Source: Clostridiales bacterium (GTDB lineage: Bacteria; Bacillota; Clostridia; Lachnospirales; WQUN01). Taken from it: a stretch of 5,984 bases of DNA. How positions within the stretch are numbered: position 1 is the stretch's first letter; each line of letters starts with the position of its first letter. The position numbers were made by a program, and so were the translations under genes. This document shows positions 5,822-5,984 of this stretch, piece by piece. The notes under the pieces are model-generated. The model saw only the letters and a program-made list of their open reading frames with translations, was not told where the DNA came from and ran no database searches. The stretch is from NCBI GenBank assembly GCA_031254075.1, contig JAIRVD010000150.1, positions 1 through 5,984 on the forward strand. The letters run 5' to 3'.

Positions 5822-5984
5822 TTACGCAATTATATCATAATCATAAACGGCGTGAAAAGCCTGCTGTATAGCATCGGCGCGAAAACCAACGGCGACATGG
5901 CAGCACAGCTTGAAAGTGACGTCGCCGATATAAGCAACGAAGCGTTCCGCTCTAAAAACGAAGCGTTTTGCGAGAGTTTGAAGT
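5822..5984 (+). pseudogene. Hpt-domain-like fragment with the phospho-accepting His replaced (partial, runs off right edge)
   Basis: The plus-strand frame from 5822 reads LRNYIIIINGVKSLLYSIGA, then KTNGDMAAQLESDVADISNE and AFRSKNEAFCESLK, open to the window end. This resembles the later half of a histidine phosphotransfer (Hpt) domain as found at the end of clostridial hybrid kinases and response regulators: a helix ending H-G-x-K-S, then xxIGA, then a helix ending LE, then NEAFCESLK. Where Hpt proteins have the phosphorylated His, this frame has Asn (AAC, 5846-5848), one base away from CAC. No start with a ribosome binding site is visible; GTG 5852 and ATG 5888 both lack one, and upstream the frame only runs antisense to yceG. 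The best reading is a decayed C-terminal remnant whose front was lost where the yceG operon begins. A short real protein cannot be excluded. Identified by eye, not by search. Confidence 0.45.
5829..5857 (-). promoter_or_regulatory. Promoter candidate for the yceG-telA-lipoprotein operon
   Basis: On the minus strand TATAAT (5834-5829) is preceded by TGA, an extended -10 (TGnTATAAT). The -35 position at 17-base spacing reads TTTCAC (5857-5852), a poor match, as is common with extended -10 boxes. Transcription would start near 5822, leaving a very short leader of about 14 bases that contains the GAGGA site. It overlaps the Hpt-like coding remnant on the other strand. Confidence 0.6.

Overview
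The window looks like part of the chromosome of a strictly anaerobic bacterium, most likely from the Firmicutes (Clostridia or Negativicutes type). The reasons are an iron-hydrogenase-type HydC/HydB pair, a small DUF378 membrane protein, a YceG/TelA pair as known from Bacillus and clostridia, AGGAGG-type ribosome binding sites, and moderate-to-low GC with very AT-rich promoters. I cannot name a species.

Layout: (1) Positions 1-1040, minus strand, hold a two-gene electron-transfer operon. A complete NuoE/HydC-like [2Fe-2S] subunit is followed by the N-terminal third of a NuoF/HydB-like flavoprotein that runs off the left edge. Two good promoter candidates for it lie in the AT-rich spacer (1086-1146). 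(2) Positions 1237-1473, plus strand, hold a divergently transcribed 78-residue DUF378 membrane protein, with a strong Shine-Dalgarno preceded by an 8-bp inverted repeat. (3) Positions 1474-1643 are a convergent intergenic region. It holds a GC-rich block of near-identical direct repeats with alternative hairpins, then a perfect 10-bp stem that probably terminates transcription from both sides. (4) Positions 1644-5807, minus strand, hold a tightly overlapping three-gene operon in the order yceG-like (702 aa), telA-like (378 aa), lipoprotein (309 aa). The gene junctions overlap by 4 and 8 bases. (5) Positions 5808-5984 carry the promoter of that operon. On the opposite strand the same DNA encodes what looks like the C-terminal part of an Hpt phosphotransfer domain whose phospho-accepting His is an Asn, probably a gene remnant.

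How the genes work together: HydC and HydB would pass electrons between NAD(H) and a catalytic subunit outside the window (FeFe hydrogenase or a formate dehydrogenase). YceG and TelA belong to the tellurite/toxic-anion, envelope-stress family of gene clusters. Here they are joined by a surface lipoprotein rather than by TerD/TerC proteins, at least in the visible part. The DUF378 protein has no known role. The most unusual points are the lipoprotein as third member of the YceG-TelA operon, the enlarged YceG, the sharp base-composition asymmetry inside telA, and the His-less Hpt fragment that overlaps the operon's promoter.
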